Part shown: positions 1 to 8,041 of the stretch, piece by piece
How the letters are laid out: the number at the start of each line of letters is the position of its first letter
Numbering within the stretch: the first letter of the stretch is position 1
NCBI GenBank assembly: GCA_904419145.1
Contig: CAJFQQ010000006.1
Span: 25,736-89,735, forward strand
Direction: 5' to 3'
DNA: 64,000 nucleotides
From: an uncultured Oscillospiraceae bacterium
Lineage (GTDB): Bacteria; Bacillota; Clostridia; Oscillospirales; Oscillospiraceae
Made by a program: the position numbers and the translations under genes
The notes under the pieces: generated by a model
What the model was told of the DNA's origin: nothing
Databases searched by the model: none
What the model saw: the letters and a program-made list of their open reading frames with translations, nothing else

Positions 1-541
1 TTGTGGTGTTGCCGATGCCCATTTCCCCGGTGGCCAGCAGGCGGTAACCCTGATCTACCAGGTCTTTTACCACCTCCACACCCACGAGGATGGCCCGTTC
101 ACACTCCGCACGGCTCATGGCAGGCTCCACCGCCAAATCGGCAGTGCCACGGCGGATATTCCGCTGCAATATCTTCCCAACTGTTACCGGAACGGCCACA
201 CCGATATCCACCGGCACCACATCGGCTCCGGCCACTCTGCCCATACGGCAGACACTGGATGTGCCACGCCCCATATTTTCAGCGATAATGGCCGTAACAT
301 CCTGTCCGGACTGGGTAACACCCTCAGCCACCACGCCGTTGTCCGCGCACATGGCCACCACCGCCCGTTTTGTGATGTCCACAGCTGCTGTGCCGCTGGC
401 ACCGGCGATCCGCACAACGGCATCCTCCAACAGCCCAAGGCTGTTCAAGGGGTGGGCCACCGTATCCCAGTGGGCCCGGGCAGCCGCCATAACTCCTTGG
501 TCGGCGGGTTTGATCTGTGAAACGACTTCCTGCAATGTCAT
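1..541 (-). CDS. cobT: Nicotinate-nucleotide--dimethylbenzimidazole phosphoribosyltransferase, N-terminal part (CobT), cut by window edge
   Basis: CobT makes alpha-ribazole phosphate from nicotinate mononucleotide and dimethylbenzimidazole for the lower ligand of cobalamin. About 180 residues are visible. The protein starts MTLQEVVSQIKP and carries the family signatures MCADNGVVAEGVTQ and, at the truncated end, GEMGIGNTT. The ATG at 541 overlaps the TGA of cbiA (ATGA, 538-541), so translation is probably coupled. The C-terminal half, including the usual catalytic glutamate, lies beyond position 1. It is the last visible gene of the B12 operon. The frame was read directly from the bases, so exact residues near the edge are less secure than the family call. 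Confidence 0.93.
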   Translation of the reverse strand, partial: MTLQEVVSQIKPADQGVMAAARAHWDTVAHPLNSLGLLEDAVVRIAGASGTAAVDITKRAVVAMCADNGVVAEGVTQSGQDVTAIIAENMGRGTSSVCRMGRVAGADVVPVDIGVAVPVTVGKILQRNIRRGTADLAVEPAMSRAECERAILVGVEVVKDLVDQGYRLLATGEMGIGNTT

Positions 542-1920
542 AGCGATCCCTTCTTTTTCTGAAAATCATATTCCGCGCACTTTTTGACGTACCGCGCCGC
601 CGCATCCGGGGCGGCGCAGAGGTGGAAGTGGGGAAATCCCGCGTACATGGTTTTGGTATGATAAGCACAGTCCCAGCCCCGCTGAGACTGTGGCTTTTGG
701 GCACTGAAATCTGTCCCAGGAGCGCCGCTCTCCCAGTAGTGAAACTCGTGGGCCGGAAGGGACATCCCCGCCGGGCCCAGGAGCCCGTCCGTCCGGGCGG
801 TCAGCGTCACGTACCCAAAGCGGCGCAGCCGGTCTGTCCGGGTGGCGGGAGCGTGGATCACGCCAGCCATAGGCCGGGCCGTCCCCCCCTCATCCTCCAG
901 GGTATCGTGGAGGTAGAGGAACCCTCCGCACTCGGCGATGGTGGGCATCCCCGCCCTGATCACCTCACGGATCGCACGCCGCATAGCGGTGTTTTCCGAC
1001 AGCTCCCGGGTATAGAGCTCTGGATAGCCGCCCCCTAAGTACAGCCCTCCACAGCCCTCCGGCAGCGCGTTGTCCCGCAAGGGGGAAAATTCCACCAACT
1101 CCGCCCCCAGCCGCTCCAGGAGATGGAGCGCATCGGCGTAGTAGAAGCAGAACGCGTGATCCCTTGCCACAGCAATACGGGGCCGCCTCGCTGCGGGCTC
1201 AGGCAGCGCCATCGGCGCTGCCTCCAGGTCCGGGGCGCTTTGAGCCAGGGCCAGCAGGCCCGCCAGATCCACATGCTCCCGCACCAGCCCCGCCAGCACG
1301 GAGAGCTTTTCCTTCAGTCCCGCCACCTCTGCGGCGGTGACCAGTCCCAGGTGCCGGCTCTCCAGAGCGCAGTCCGGGCGCTCTGGGAGGAAGCCGTAGA
1401 CATGGATGCCGGTTTCCCTCTCGATAGCCTCTTTCAACCTGGGATAGAGCATGGGAGAGATCCGGTTCAGGAGTACCCCCTGGATATTGGCGTCGGGACG
1501 GAACGTGGCCATCCCCTTCACCAGTGCCGCCGCCGACAGAGCCCGGCCCCGCCCATCCAGCACCAGCACCGCCGGCGTTCCGGTCTCCCGGGCCAGATCA
1601 TAGGCACTGGCGTCGCTTGTCATGGCAATGCCGTCGTAGTAGCCCATGACCCCCTCGATGATGCTGACGCCGCCGGTGGAGCCGTTTTCATACAGCAGGG
1701 CGCGGGTGGTATCCCGCCCCAGGAAAAACAAATCCAGATTCCTCGACTTGGCGCCGATGACCTCGCTGTGGAACATGGGGTCGATATAGTCCGGCCCGCA
1801 CTTAAAGGCAACCGGCTTTACACCCCGCTCCACCAAAGCCTCTAAAATGGCACAGGTCATGGTGGTCTTGCCGCCGCCGCTGGCGGGGGCGCACAGAAGG
1901 AGCCGCGGCAGATTACTCAT
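538..1920 (-). CDS. cbiA: Cobyrinate a,c-diamide synthase (CbiA)
   Basis: CbiA amidates the a and c carboxylates of cobyrinate, using glutamine and ATP, in cytosolic corrin synthesis. The 460-residue protein has an N-terminal P-loop (APASGGGKTTM, residues about 11-21) typical of the DethioB-synthetase-like half. A C-terminal glutamine amidotransferase half carries the nucleophile motif AECGGFLYLHD and a later HEFHYWE histidine motif. The length is normal for the family. An ATG with a GGGAGGCGG ribosome site starts the gene, and its 5' end overlaps the end of cbiET by 8 bases. The assignment to CbiA rather than CobB rests on the anaerobic pathway context (cbiD, cbiG). Confidence 0.95.
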   Translation of the reverse strand: MSNLPRLLLCAPASGGGKTTMTCAILEALVERGVKPVAFKCGPDYIDPMFHSEVIGAKSRNLDLFFLGRDTTRALLYENGSTGGVSIIEGVMGYYDGIAMTSDASAYDLARETGTPAVLVLDGRGRALSAAALVKGMATFRPDANIQGVLLNRISPMLYPRLKEAIERETGIHVYGFLPERPDCALESRHLGLVTAAEVAGLKEKLSVLAGLVREHVDLAGLLALAQSAPDLEAAPMALPEPAARRPRIAVARDHAFCFYYADALHLLERLGAELVEFSPLRDNALPEGCGGLYLGGGYPELYTRELSENTAMRRAIREVIRAGMPTIAECGGFLYLHDTLEDEGGTARPMAGVIHAPATRTDRLRRFGYVTLTARTDGLLGPAGMSLPAHEFHYWESGAPGTDFSAQKPQSQRGWDCAYHTKTMYAGFPHFHLCAAPDAAARYVKKCAEYDFQKKKGSL

Positions 1921-3115
1921 GGCACGCCGCCTCCCCGGAGAGGATCCACACCGGGTTCTGTGCGTCCATCAGGTGATAGCGCCCGGCCTTCCGGGTGCGG
2001 GTAGCGGCGATCTGGACGATATCCGCATCGGCAAAGCCCAGGGCGTCGAAGCACCGCACCGCCTCGCCGATGGTCTCCAGGGTCACGGCGGTCACCACAA
2101 CCCGGACTCTGGGATTTTTCTCCAGCGCCAGGCGGAGGATAGCCTCCATGTTTCCGGCCGTCCCCCCCAGGAAGATCCGGTCCGGGGCCGGCAGGTCTGC
2201 TAATGCCTCCGGAGCCACTCCCTCCACAATATGGAGGTTTGTCAGGCCGAATTTGGTTTGATTTTCCTCCAGGAGGGCCACCGCCTCCTGTTTGCGCTCC
2301 ACCGCGTAGACCTGCCCCTTGGGGACGGCGTAGCACCCCTCGATAGACACCGAGCCGGTGCCGGCCCCTACGTCCCAGAGGGTGTGGTACTCCTCCAGAT
2401 GGAGCTTGGAGATACAGAGGCTGCGGACCTCCTCCTTGGTCATTGGTACCTTCCCCCGCTGGAAGGCGTCGTCCGGGATGCCCGGGGCGGTATAGGCGCG
2501 GCAGATGGGGTGGTCGTTCTCCGCCAGCACCACGGCAAGGCTGTCAAAGTCCCGCCCCGCCAGTTCCCCGGCGGTGCCCCGTGTGATGGCCTCGTCGCTG
2601 TAGCTCAGCCGCTCCCCTACCGTGATGCGGATGTCAGCCATGCCCCAGTCCCGCAGCTCCCGGCACAGATCTCCGACCCGGTAATTGCCGCCGGTGAGGA
2701 CAAAGGTGCGAGCGTGGCTCTGAATCTCCCCCGGGGCATTGTGGGCGCGGCCGTGGGCCGATACCAGGTGGACGTCCTCCCAGGGGGTGTGGCACCGGGC
2801 ACAGAAGTACACCAGGCTGCTGATCCCCGGCAGGGCCTCCACCTCGTATCCCTCCAGCAGGGGGTAGAGGTTCTTGGCCCCGGAATAAAAACCGATATCT
2901 CCGCTGAGGAGCACCGATACGGGCCCTGTGCCCTCCGCGGCGATGGCCTCGGCAATGTCTTTCGCCAGGATCGCCCGGACCAGCTTCTTCCCCGCATAGC
3001 CCTCCAGGAGCCGGGGCGCGCCGATGAGCAGGCAGCTCTCGTCAATGGCCCGCCGGGCCGCCAGGGTCAGGGTGTCCGAATTTCCCATCCCAACGCCAAT
3101 CAAATAGACCTTCAT
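1913..3115 (-). CDS. cbiET: Fused precorrin C5/C15-methyltransferase-decarboxylase (CbiE-CbiT, CobL-like)
   Basis: This single 400-residue polypeptide joins two cobalamin enzymes. The first about 200 residues are a CbiE-type tetrapyrrole methylase (start MKVYLIGVGMGN, then the LLSGDIGFYSG and EALPGISSL motifs). The second half is CbiT, a class I SAM methyltransferase with the glycine loop WDVGAGTGSVSIE and the FLGGTAG motif. Together they methylate C5 and C15 and remove the C12 acetate carboxyl. The fusion, known as CobL in the aerobic route, is common in Firmicutes. The ATG at 3115 overlaps the TGA of cbiJ (ATGA), and the stop overlaps cbiA. Confidence 0.95.
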   Translation of the reverse strand: MKVYLIGVGMGNSDTLTLAARRAIDESCLLIGAPRLLEGYAGKKLVRAILAKDIAEAIAAEGTGPVSVLLSGDIGFYSGAKNLYPLLEGYEVEALPGISSLVYFCARCHTPWEDVHLVSAHGRAHNAPGEIQSHARTFVLTGGNYRVGDLCRELRDWGMADIRITVGERLSYSDEAITRGTAGELAGRDFDSLAVVLAENDHPICRAYTAPGIPDDAFQRGKVPMTKEEVRSLCISKLHLEEYHTLWDVGAGTGSVSIEGCYAVPKGQVYAVERKQEAVALLEENQTKFGLTNLHIVEGVAPEALADLPAPDRIFLGGTAGNMEAILRLALEKNPRVRVVVTAVTLETIGEAVRCFDALGFADADIVQIAATRTRKAGRYHLMDAQNPVWILSGEAACHE

Positions 3116-3852
3116 CGTTCCATCATCCTCACGATCGTGTCCTGCATCTCATCCATGAGCAGCCCCTGCTCCTCCACAGGCCGCTCCACCACCAGGAGGG
3201 CACAACCCGCCTCCCGGGCGGCGTCGGCCTTCTCCCGGAACCCGCCGTAGCTCCCGGTGTTCTTCGTCACCAGGGTCTTGATATCGAACTGGTGCAGGGT
3301 GGCCACATTCATTTCCCGGGAAAAAGGCCCCTGCATGCAGATGATATTTTTCGGCGGGAAGCCCAGGCTGAGGCACCGCTCCAGGGAGTCCGTCATAGGC
3401 AGCACCCGGGGAAAGCAGCGCTCCACAAGGCCCGGGAGGGCAAAGTAGTTCAGCTCCTTGCTGCCGGTGGTGAGAAGAACGTTCCCCGGAAGCTGCAGCA
3501 GCATCTCCGCCGCTGCGGCCATGGTATCCGCCTTGTGGCACAGGTCCTCCCCGTCGGACTGGCGCAGCAGACGCAGATAGGGCAGTCCCGCAGCCTCCGC
3601 CGCGGAGCGGATATTCTTGGTCACCTCCACGGCATAGGGATGGGTAGCGTCGATGACCAGGGTATAGCCCTCGCCCATTAAAGCCTCCATACCGGAGGCG
3701 TCCATCCGTCCCACGTGGACGTCCATCCCCTCCGGGAGCAGGGTCTCGCCGTACTCCGTGGCCACGGAGACCGTAAAGGGAATGTGCTTCTCCTGGAGCC
3801 AAAGGGCCAAGTCGTGGCCGTCGCCGGTACCGGCAAAGAGCAAAATCTTCAT
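3112..3852 (-). CDS. cbiJ: Cobalt-precorrin-6A reductase (CbiJ/CobK)
   Basis: CbiJ reduces the corrin macrocycle of cobalt-precorrin-6A with a pyridine nucleotide. The 246-residue protein opens with the nucleotide-binding stretch MKILLFAGTGDG. It also carries VIDATHPYAVE, typical of CobK/CbiJ, and VTKNTGSYGGFREK near the C terminus, where the family has its T-K-x-S/T-G motif. It sits between cbiH (19-base gap) and cbiET (4-base ATGA overlap). The length and order fit a cobalamin operon, and no anomalies were seen. Confidence 0.94.
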   Translation of the reverse strand: MKILLFAGTGDGHDLALWLQEKHIPFTVSVATEYGETLLPEGMDVHVGRMDASGMEALMGEGYTLVIDATHPYAVEVTKNIRSAAEAAGLPYLRLLRQSDGEDLCHKADTMAAAAEMLLQLPGNVLLTTGSKELNYFALPGLVERCFPRVLPMTDSLERCLSLGFPPKNIICMQGPFSREMNVATLHQFDIKTLVTKNTGSYGGFREKADAAREAGCALLVVERPVEEQGLLMDEMQDTIVRMMER

Positions 3853-3871
3853 GGAAATCCTCGTTTTCTTC

Positions 3872-4612
3872 TCAGTTCTCCCGCTGGAGGTATCCCCGGG
3901 GGGTCACCATCTTACCGCCGATGAGGCTGGTCTGGCTGTTGCCCACAAAGACGGTGGTGAACATGTCCACTTCCTCATTGTCCCGCAGGGCCTTCAAGGT
4001 GCAGGTCACCGCCCGCTCCCCCTCCCGGCCGATGTTCTGCACATAGCCGCAGACCGTGTCCGGGGACTTGCCATGGGAGAGCAGGATATCGCAGGCCCGC
4101 TGGAGGTAGTCCTTCCGGCTGTGGCTGCGGGGGTTGTAGAGGCAGATGACAAAGTCCGCCTCCGCCGCAGCGGCCAGGCGCTTCTCGATCTTCTCCCAGG
4201 GGGTGAGCAGGTCGCTGAGGGAGATGACCGCAAAATCGTGGGTCAGCGGCGCCCCCAGCACCGCAGCGCCGCCGCAGGCGGCGGTGATGCCGGGCACCAC
4301 CTCGATGTCGATGGGCGGATACTCCTGGGCCACCTCGTAGATGAGGCCGGCCATGCCGTAGACCCCGGAATCCCCGGAGCAGACCACGGCGACATGTTTC
4401 CCGTCCACAGCGGCCTCCACCGCGGCACGGCAGCGGTCCACCTCTTTCTTCATGCCGGTGGACTGCATCTCCTTGTCCGGGAACGCCTCCCGAATAAGGT
4501 CAATATAGGCGGTGTAGCCCACCACCAGGTCCGCGGCCTGGATGGCGTCATACGCCCGGCCGGTGAGGTCCCGGCCCGCGCCGGGGCCCAGACCCACAAC
4601 AGTCAGTTTCAT
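3872..4612 (-). CDS. cbiH: Cobalt-precorrin-3B C17-methyltransferase (CbiH/CobJ)
   Basis: CbiH methylates C17 during ring contraction in the anaerobic corrin pathway. The 246-residue protein is a tetrapyrrole methylase with the N-terminal motif LTVVGLGPGAG, a VCSGDSGVYGMAG loop and VPGITAACGGAA. The ATG at 4612 is chosen over the longer reading to 4660 because GGAGA lies 8 bases upstream and the family begins right at MKLTVVGLGPG. A 62-base gap separates it from cbiG. CbiH enzymes of some anaerobes carry C-terminal extensions, but this one is of minimal length. Confidence 0.95.
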   Translation of the reverse strand: MKLTVVGLGPGAGRDLTGRAYDAIQAADLVVGYTAYIDLIREAFPDKEMQSTGMKKEVDRCRAAVEAAVDGKHVAVVCSGDSGVYGMAGLIYEVAQEYPPIDIEVVPGITAACGGAAVLGAPLTHDFAVISLSDLLTPWEKIEKRLAAAAEADFVICLYNPRSHSRKDYLQRACDILLSHGKSPDTVCGYVQNIGREGERAVTCTLKALRDNEEVDMFTTVFVGNSQTSLIGGKMVTPRGYLQREN

Positions 4613-4674
4613 TGGTTGATTCTCCTTACAATTGTTATGGTAACGGATGGGAAGCACCATCCGCCGCTATCCAT

Positions 4675-5682
4675 TCAAAAGCCGGGCAGCATGGCTACCG
4701 CCACGGTGACGCCGTTCCCCGCCTGCTTGGGCACCGTCAGCCGCCCCCCGGAGAGGACAGCAGCGCGCTCGCAGACATTGTCCACGCCGGTGACGCCCTT
4801 CACAAATTCCGAGGGGGTAAAATCCCCCTTGGCCTTTTGCAGTTCTTCCGCCGTGTAGGTCGCCAAGGGGACCCCCAGAGAGGCACAGAAGGCCAGCAGC
4901 CCCGGCTCGTCCTGTTTCAGGTCGATGGTCCCCACCTGCTTCACCGCAGCCAGGTCCCACCCCTGGAGGACATCCTCCACAGCGGCACGGATGGCCGCCT
5001 CGCTGGTCCCCCGGCGGCATCCGATGCCCAGGGCCAGACACTTCGGCACCAGGCGCAGCGTCTCCGGAAAGGGACCGCCATCGGCCCGGCAGGTCACCCA
5101 GACCCCCAGGTCCGCCTTTCCCTCGTAGAGCCCCTCCGGGCAGTCCAGAGGGAGGTCGCTGGCAAAGCCCACCCGCTTCCCCTCCAGAAGGGCGGCGGAG
5201 ACGGCCTTGGCAAGCCGGCGGTCCGTAATGACAAAATCGTGCTTCACCGCCCACTCGTCCACGGCAAAGAGGCCATTGACATCGGTAGCGGTGGAAATGA
5301 CGGCGGTGCCGCCAACGATGACAGCCACCCGGCGGGCCAGATCGTTGGCCCCGCCCACATGGCCGCTGAGGAGGGGCACTACAAACCGCCCGGCCTCGTC
5401 CAGGCTCAGCACCGCCGGGTCGGTGAATTTGTCCCTCACATAGGGGGCAATGGCCCGGACAGCAATGCCCGACGCGCCCACAAAGATCAGGGCGTCCTGG
5501 TCTGCAAACCGCGCCCCCGCCCAGGCGCCAAGGCTTTCGTAGGCATCGGGCAGGTCCAGCTCTGCGGCCAGCTTTTCCCCGCAGGTCAGGGTACACCGAT
5601 GCCCGTCCTCCGAGAGCACCCGGGCCAGATTTCGGGCCAGGGCCGCTCCACGCCGGGTGAACGCGGTGAGGGCGATGTTCAT
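4675..5682 (-). CDS. cbiG: Cobalt-precorrin-5A hydrolase (CbiG)
   Basis: CbiG opens the delta-lactone of cobalt-precorrin-5A and releases acetaldehyde. It is a diagnostic enzyme of the oxygen-independent B12 pathway. The 335-residue protein shows the conserved middle block LIFVGASGIAVRAIAP, then VVPLLSGHVGGAN and ATDVNGLFAVDEWA. Its C-terminal CobE/CbiG-C-like domain contains ALGIGCRRGT and ends AMLPGF. The start ATG at 5682 has a GGGAGG site and overlaps the cbiF stop (ATGA). Confidence 0.95.
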   Translation of the reverse strand: MNIALTAFTRRGAALARNLARVLSEDGHRCTLTCGEKLAAELDLPDAYESLGAWAGARFADQDALIFVGASGIAVRAIAPYVRDKFTDPAVLSLDEAGRFVVPLLSGHVGGANDLARRVAVIVGGTAVISTATDVNGLFAVDEWAVKHDFVITDRRLAKAVSAALLEGKRVGFASDLPLDCPEGLYEGKADLGVWVTCRADGGPFPETLRLVPKCLALGIGCRRGTSEAAIRAAVEDVLQGWDLAAVKQVGTIDLKQDEPGLLAFCASLGVPLATYTAEELQKAKGDFTPSEFVKGVTGVDNVCERAAVLSGGRLTVPKQAGNGVTVAVAMLPGF

Positions 5683-6437
5683 CTGCTGGCCTCCCGGTAG
5701 CCGTGGGTAAAGGTGGGGTCATAGAGCTTGCTGCGCTCATACTGATCGCCCAGGAAGCCGCCCACGGTGATGAGGGCCGTCTTTGTGATATGGTTTTCCT
5801 TCGCTGTTTTCGCCAGGGTGCCCACGGTGCAGCGGAACACCTTCTCATCCGGCCAAGTGGCCTTATAGACAATGGCCGCCGGGGTGTTGGCGGTGTAGAC
5901 GCCGCCGGCCAGGAGCTCCTTCTCCACATCCTCCAAAAGCCCCGTGGAGAGGAAAAGCACCATGGTGCAGCCGTGGGAGGCCATCTTCCGCAGTGCCTCC
6001 CCCTCGGGCACCGGCGTCCGGCCCGCCATGCGGGTGATGATGACGCTCTGGGACACCTCGGGAAGGGTGTACTCCGCGTGCAGTGCCGCGGCAGCCCCGC
6101 AGAAGGAGGACACGCCGGGGGTGTCGTCATAGGGCAGGCCCAGCTTGTCCAGCTCGTCCATCTGCTCCCGGATGGCCCCGTAGAGGCAGGGATCGCCGGT
6201 GTGGAGGCGGACGGTGCCCTTTCCGTTCTTCTCATTCTCGGCCATCACGGCGATGACCTCCTCCATGGTCATGCCGGCGCTGTCGTAGACCACGCAGCCC
6301 TCCTTTTTATAGTCCAGCAGGGCGGGGTTTACCAGGCTCCCGGCGTAGATGATGCAGTCCGTCTCCCCCAGCAGTCTCGCCCCCCGGACGGTGATCAGGT
6401 CCGCTCCGCCGGGACCTGCGCCAATAAAATGAATCAT
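5679..6437 (-). CDS. cbiF: Cobalt-precorrin-4 C11-methyltransferase (CbiF/CobM)
   Basis: CbiF transfers a methyl group from SAM to C11 of the macrocycle. The 252-residue tetrapyrrole methylase begins MIHFIGAGPGGADLIT and has VRLHTGDPCLYGA and the CbiF signature TPGVSSFCGAAAALHAEYTLP. A strong AGGAGG lies upstream of the ATG at 6437. A 63-base gap separates it from cbiD, and its stop overlaps cbiG. Length and motifs are standard. Confidence 0.96.
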   Translation of the reverse strand: MIHFIGAGPGGADLITVRGARLLGETDCIIYAGSLVNPALLDYKKEGCVVYDSAGMTMEEVIAVMAENEKNGKGTVRLHTGDPCLYGAIREQMDELDKLGLPYDDTPGVSSFCGAAAALHAEYTLPEVSQSVIITRMAGRTPVPEGEALRKMASHGCTMVLFLSTGLLEDVEKELLAGGVYTANTPAAIVYKATWPDEKVFRCTVGTLAKTAKENHITKTALITVGGFLGDQYERSKLYDPTFTHGYREASR

Positions 6438-6501
6438 ACGTTCCTCCTATATCGTCACTGTCTTATTCGTTTCAGTGTGTTGTTTTCTGGTTTCCTGTGG
6501 A

Positions 6502-7641
6502 TCACTCCGCCCGGTGCAGTGCCAGCAGCCGGTCCGCTCCCGGTGTTTTTCCCAGAACGCCGAACTGGTTGGAGAAAAACACCGCTTCGATCTGCATGCG
6601 CTCCCCCGCCCGGTGCTTGAGATTCTCGTCCAGCGCGGCGGCAATGGAGGTCAGCACCGGCTCCCGCAGCCCCGCTGTCTCCAGCAGCTCCACGGCCCGG
6701 TCGGTGGTGGGGCTCTCAAACACAGCGCGCACCAGCGCCCGGTCCCCGCCCTGCAGGGCGGTGTGGGCCGCCAGGGTCTCCCGCCGGCCGTCGGCGGTTC
6801 TGGAGTGGGTATTCATGGCTCCGCCGGCCACCTTCACCAGCTTTCCCAGATGGCCCACCAGGAGAAAGCTCTCAAATCCCAGTCCTACGGCACAGTCGAT
6901 GGCATCCCCCACGTAGTTGCTGCAAAGGGCCCAGTCCCGAAGGCTCAGCCCCAGCACATCCCGGGAGAAATCCTCCCCGTAATTGCCAGGCGTCACCAGC
7001 ACATCCCGGGCTCCTCTGGCGCGGACAGTGGACAGTTCCAGGCGGTTGGACTCGATCAGGGCCGCCTCGCTCATGGGCCGGACGATACCGCTGGTGCCCA
7101 GCACCGAGATACCCCCCACGATGCCTAACCGGGGATTGAAGGTCTTTTTCGCCAGCTCCACTCCTGCCGGAATGGAGATCACAGCCGAGAGGCCGCCGGT
7201 ATATCCGTGCTGCTCCATGGCCTGCGTCAACTGCGCCGTTATCATGCGCCGGGGGATGGAGTTGATGGCCGCAGCCCCCACCGGCTGGTCGAGGCCCGGC
7301 TTCGTCACCCGGCCCACGCCCTCGCCGCCGCCGATGACGATGCCGGGGGACGCCGTCGTTTCCACCCGGGCATAGACCAGCGTACCGTCGGTGACGTCCG
7401 GGTCGTCTCCCCCGTCCTTTTCCACGGCACAGGCCGCCCAGCCCGGCCCGGACGACGGCTCCAGGAGAGTTGCCGTCACAGGGATACCTGCCGGCGTCAT
7501 CAGGCGGACAGCCGCCGGCCAGTCTCCGCCCAGCAGCCGCTCCGCCGCTCCCCGGGCCGCCGCCGCGGCACAGGAGCCGGTGGTATAGCCGCAGCGCAGC
7601 TGCTTTTGTCCCACGGGAATATAGTGCTCCAGTTTTGCCAT
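6502..7641 (-). CDS. cbiD: Cobalt-precorrin-5B C1-methyltransferase (CbiD)
   Basis: CbiD methylates C1 after CbiG action and is specific to the anaerobic route. The 379-residue protein carries the hallmark LRCGYTTGSCAAAAARGA near the N terminus and RDVLVTPGNYGEDF in the C-terminal half. The ATG at 7641 is preferred because AAGGGGG precedes it at good spacing. A longer in-frame reading to 7842 would run through the riboswitch. It is the first gene of the operon, directly behind the cobalamin riboswitch and its terminator. Confidence 0.96.
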   Translation of the reverse strand: MAKLEHYIPVGQKQLRCGYTTGSCAAAAARGAAERLLGGDWPAAVRLMTPAGIPVTATLLEPSSGPGWAACAVEKDGGDDPDVTDGTLVYARVETTASPGIVIGGGEGVGRVTKPGLDQPVGAAAINSIPRRMITAQLTQAMEQHGYTGGLSAVISIPAGVELAKKTFNPRLGIVGGISVLGTSGIVRPMSEAALIESNRLELSTVRARGARDVLVTPGNYGEDFSRDVLGLSLRDWALCSNYVGDAIDCAVGLGFESFLLVGHLGKLVKVAGGAMNTHSRTADGRRETLAAHTALQGGDRALVRAVFESPTTDRAVELLETAGLREPVLTSIAAALDENLKHRAGERMQIEAVFFSNQFGVLGKTPGADRLLALHRAE

Positions 7642-7661
7642 GCACGTCCCCCTTTCGCCCA

Positions 7662-7697
7662 GGAAAAAGCGCCCTCCCCATACCAGGGAGGGCGCTC
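7662..7697 (-). terminator. Intrinsic terminator of the cobalamin riboswitch (expression platform)
   Basis: An 11-bp stem (7668-7678 paired with 7686-7696) is followed on the minus strand by a run of five T and lies 20 bases before cbiD. Its position just 3' of the aptamer fits B12-induced transcription termination. Confidence 0.85.
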
Positions 7698-7698
7698 G

Positions 7699-7866
7699 CG
7701 TCTCGTTGAGATGCCAGCCTCCCCACCTAGGAGCGCTGTCGGCAGCGGTCACATTCGGGTCATCTGGCTCACACCCGTAGGTGCTGACAGTAGAGGTAAG
7801 ACTGCGCCGGATTTTCACCGGACTTCCCCCGTGCCGCGGCATAAGCCGCGAAATGTGGCTGTATGG
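7699..7866 (-). ncRNA. Cobalamin riboswitch aptamer upstream of cbiD
   Basis: On the minus strand the aptamer hallmarks occur in order. A GC hairpin (7827-7846) is followed by the core GGAAGTCCGGTGAAAATCC (within 7802-7830) and then GCGCAG. Next come the B12-box-like GAGCCAGATGACCCG (7756-7770) and a 3' segment GGTGGGGAGGCTGGC. It lies between a promoter and an intrinsic terminator ahead of a B12 biosynthesis operon, which is the classic arrangement. Boundaries are approximate. Confidence 0.93.
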
Positions 7867-7885
7867 ATTGTCGCATTTGGATTAT

Positions 7886-7914
7886 AGTATAGCAGTTTTC
7901 TTTCCTCTTGTAAA
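7886..7914 (-). promoter_or_regulatory. Promoter of the cobalamin operon
   Basis: Read on the minus strand: -35 TTTACA (7909-7914), 17-base spacer, -10 TATACT (7886-7891). Transcription would start near 7879, immediately before the riboswitch. Confidence 0.8.
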
Positions 7915-7977
7915 GAAATTTTCCCGGATTGTTTTTCACCATCCCGCAAATTTTTTGCAATTTCCGTGTGTTTTCCC

Positions 7978-8006
7978 TTGACGCCCCCTGGTCTGTCGAG
8001 TAGGAT
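7978..8006 (+). promoter_or_regulatory. Putative promoter of the AI-2E transporter gene
   Basis: TTGACG (7978-7983), 17 bases, TAGGAT (8001-8006). It is followed by AAGGAGG and the ATG at 8042. The -10 is imperfect. Confidence 0.55.
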
Positions 8007-8041
8007 AGGAATCACAGACATCTTGACGCAAGGAGGCTTCC

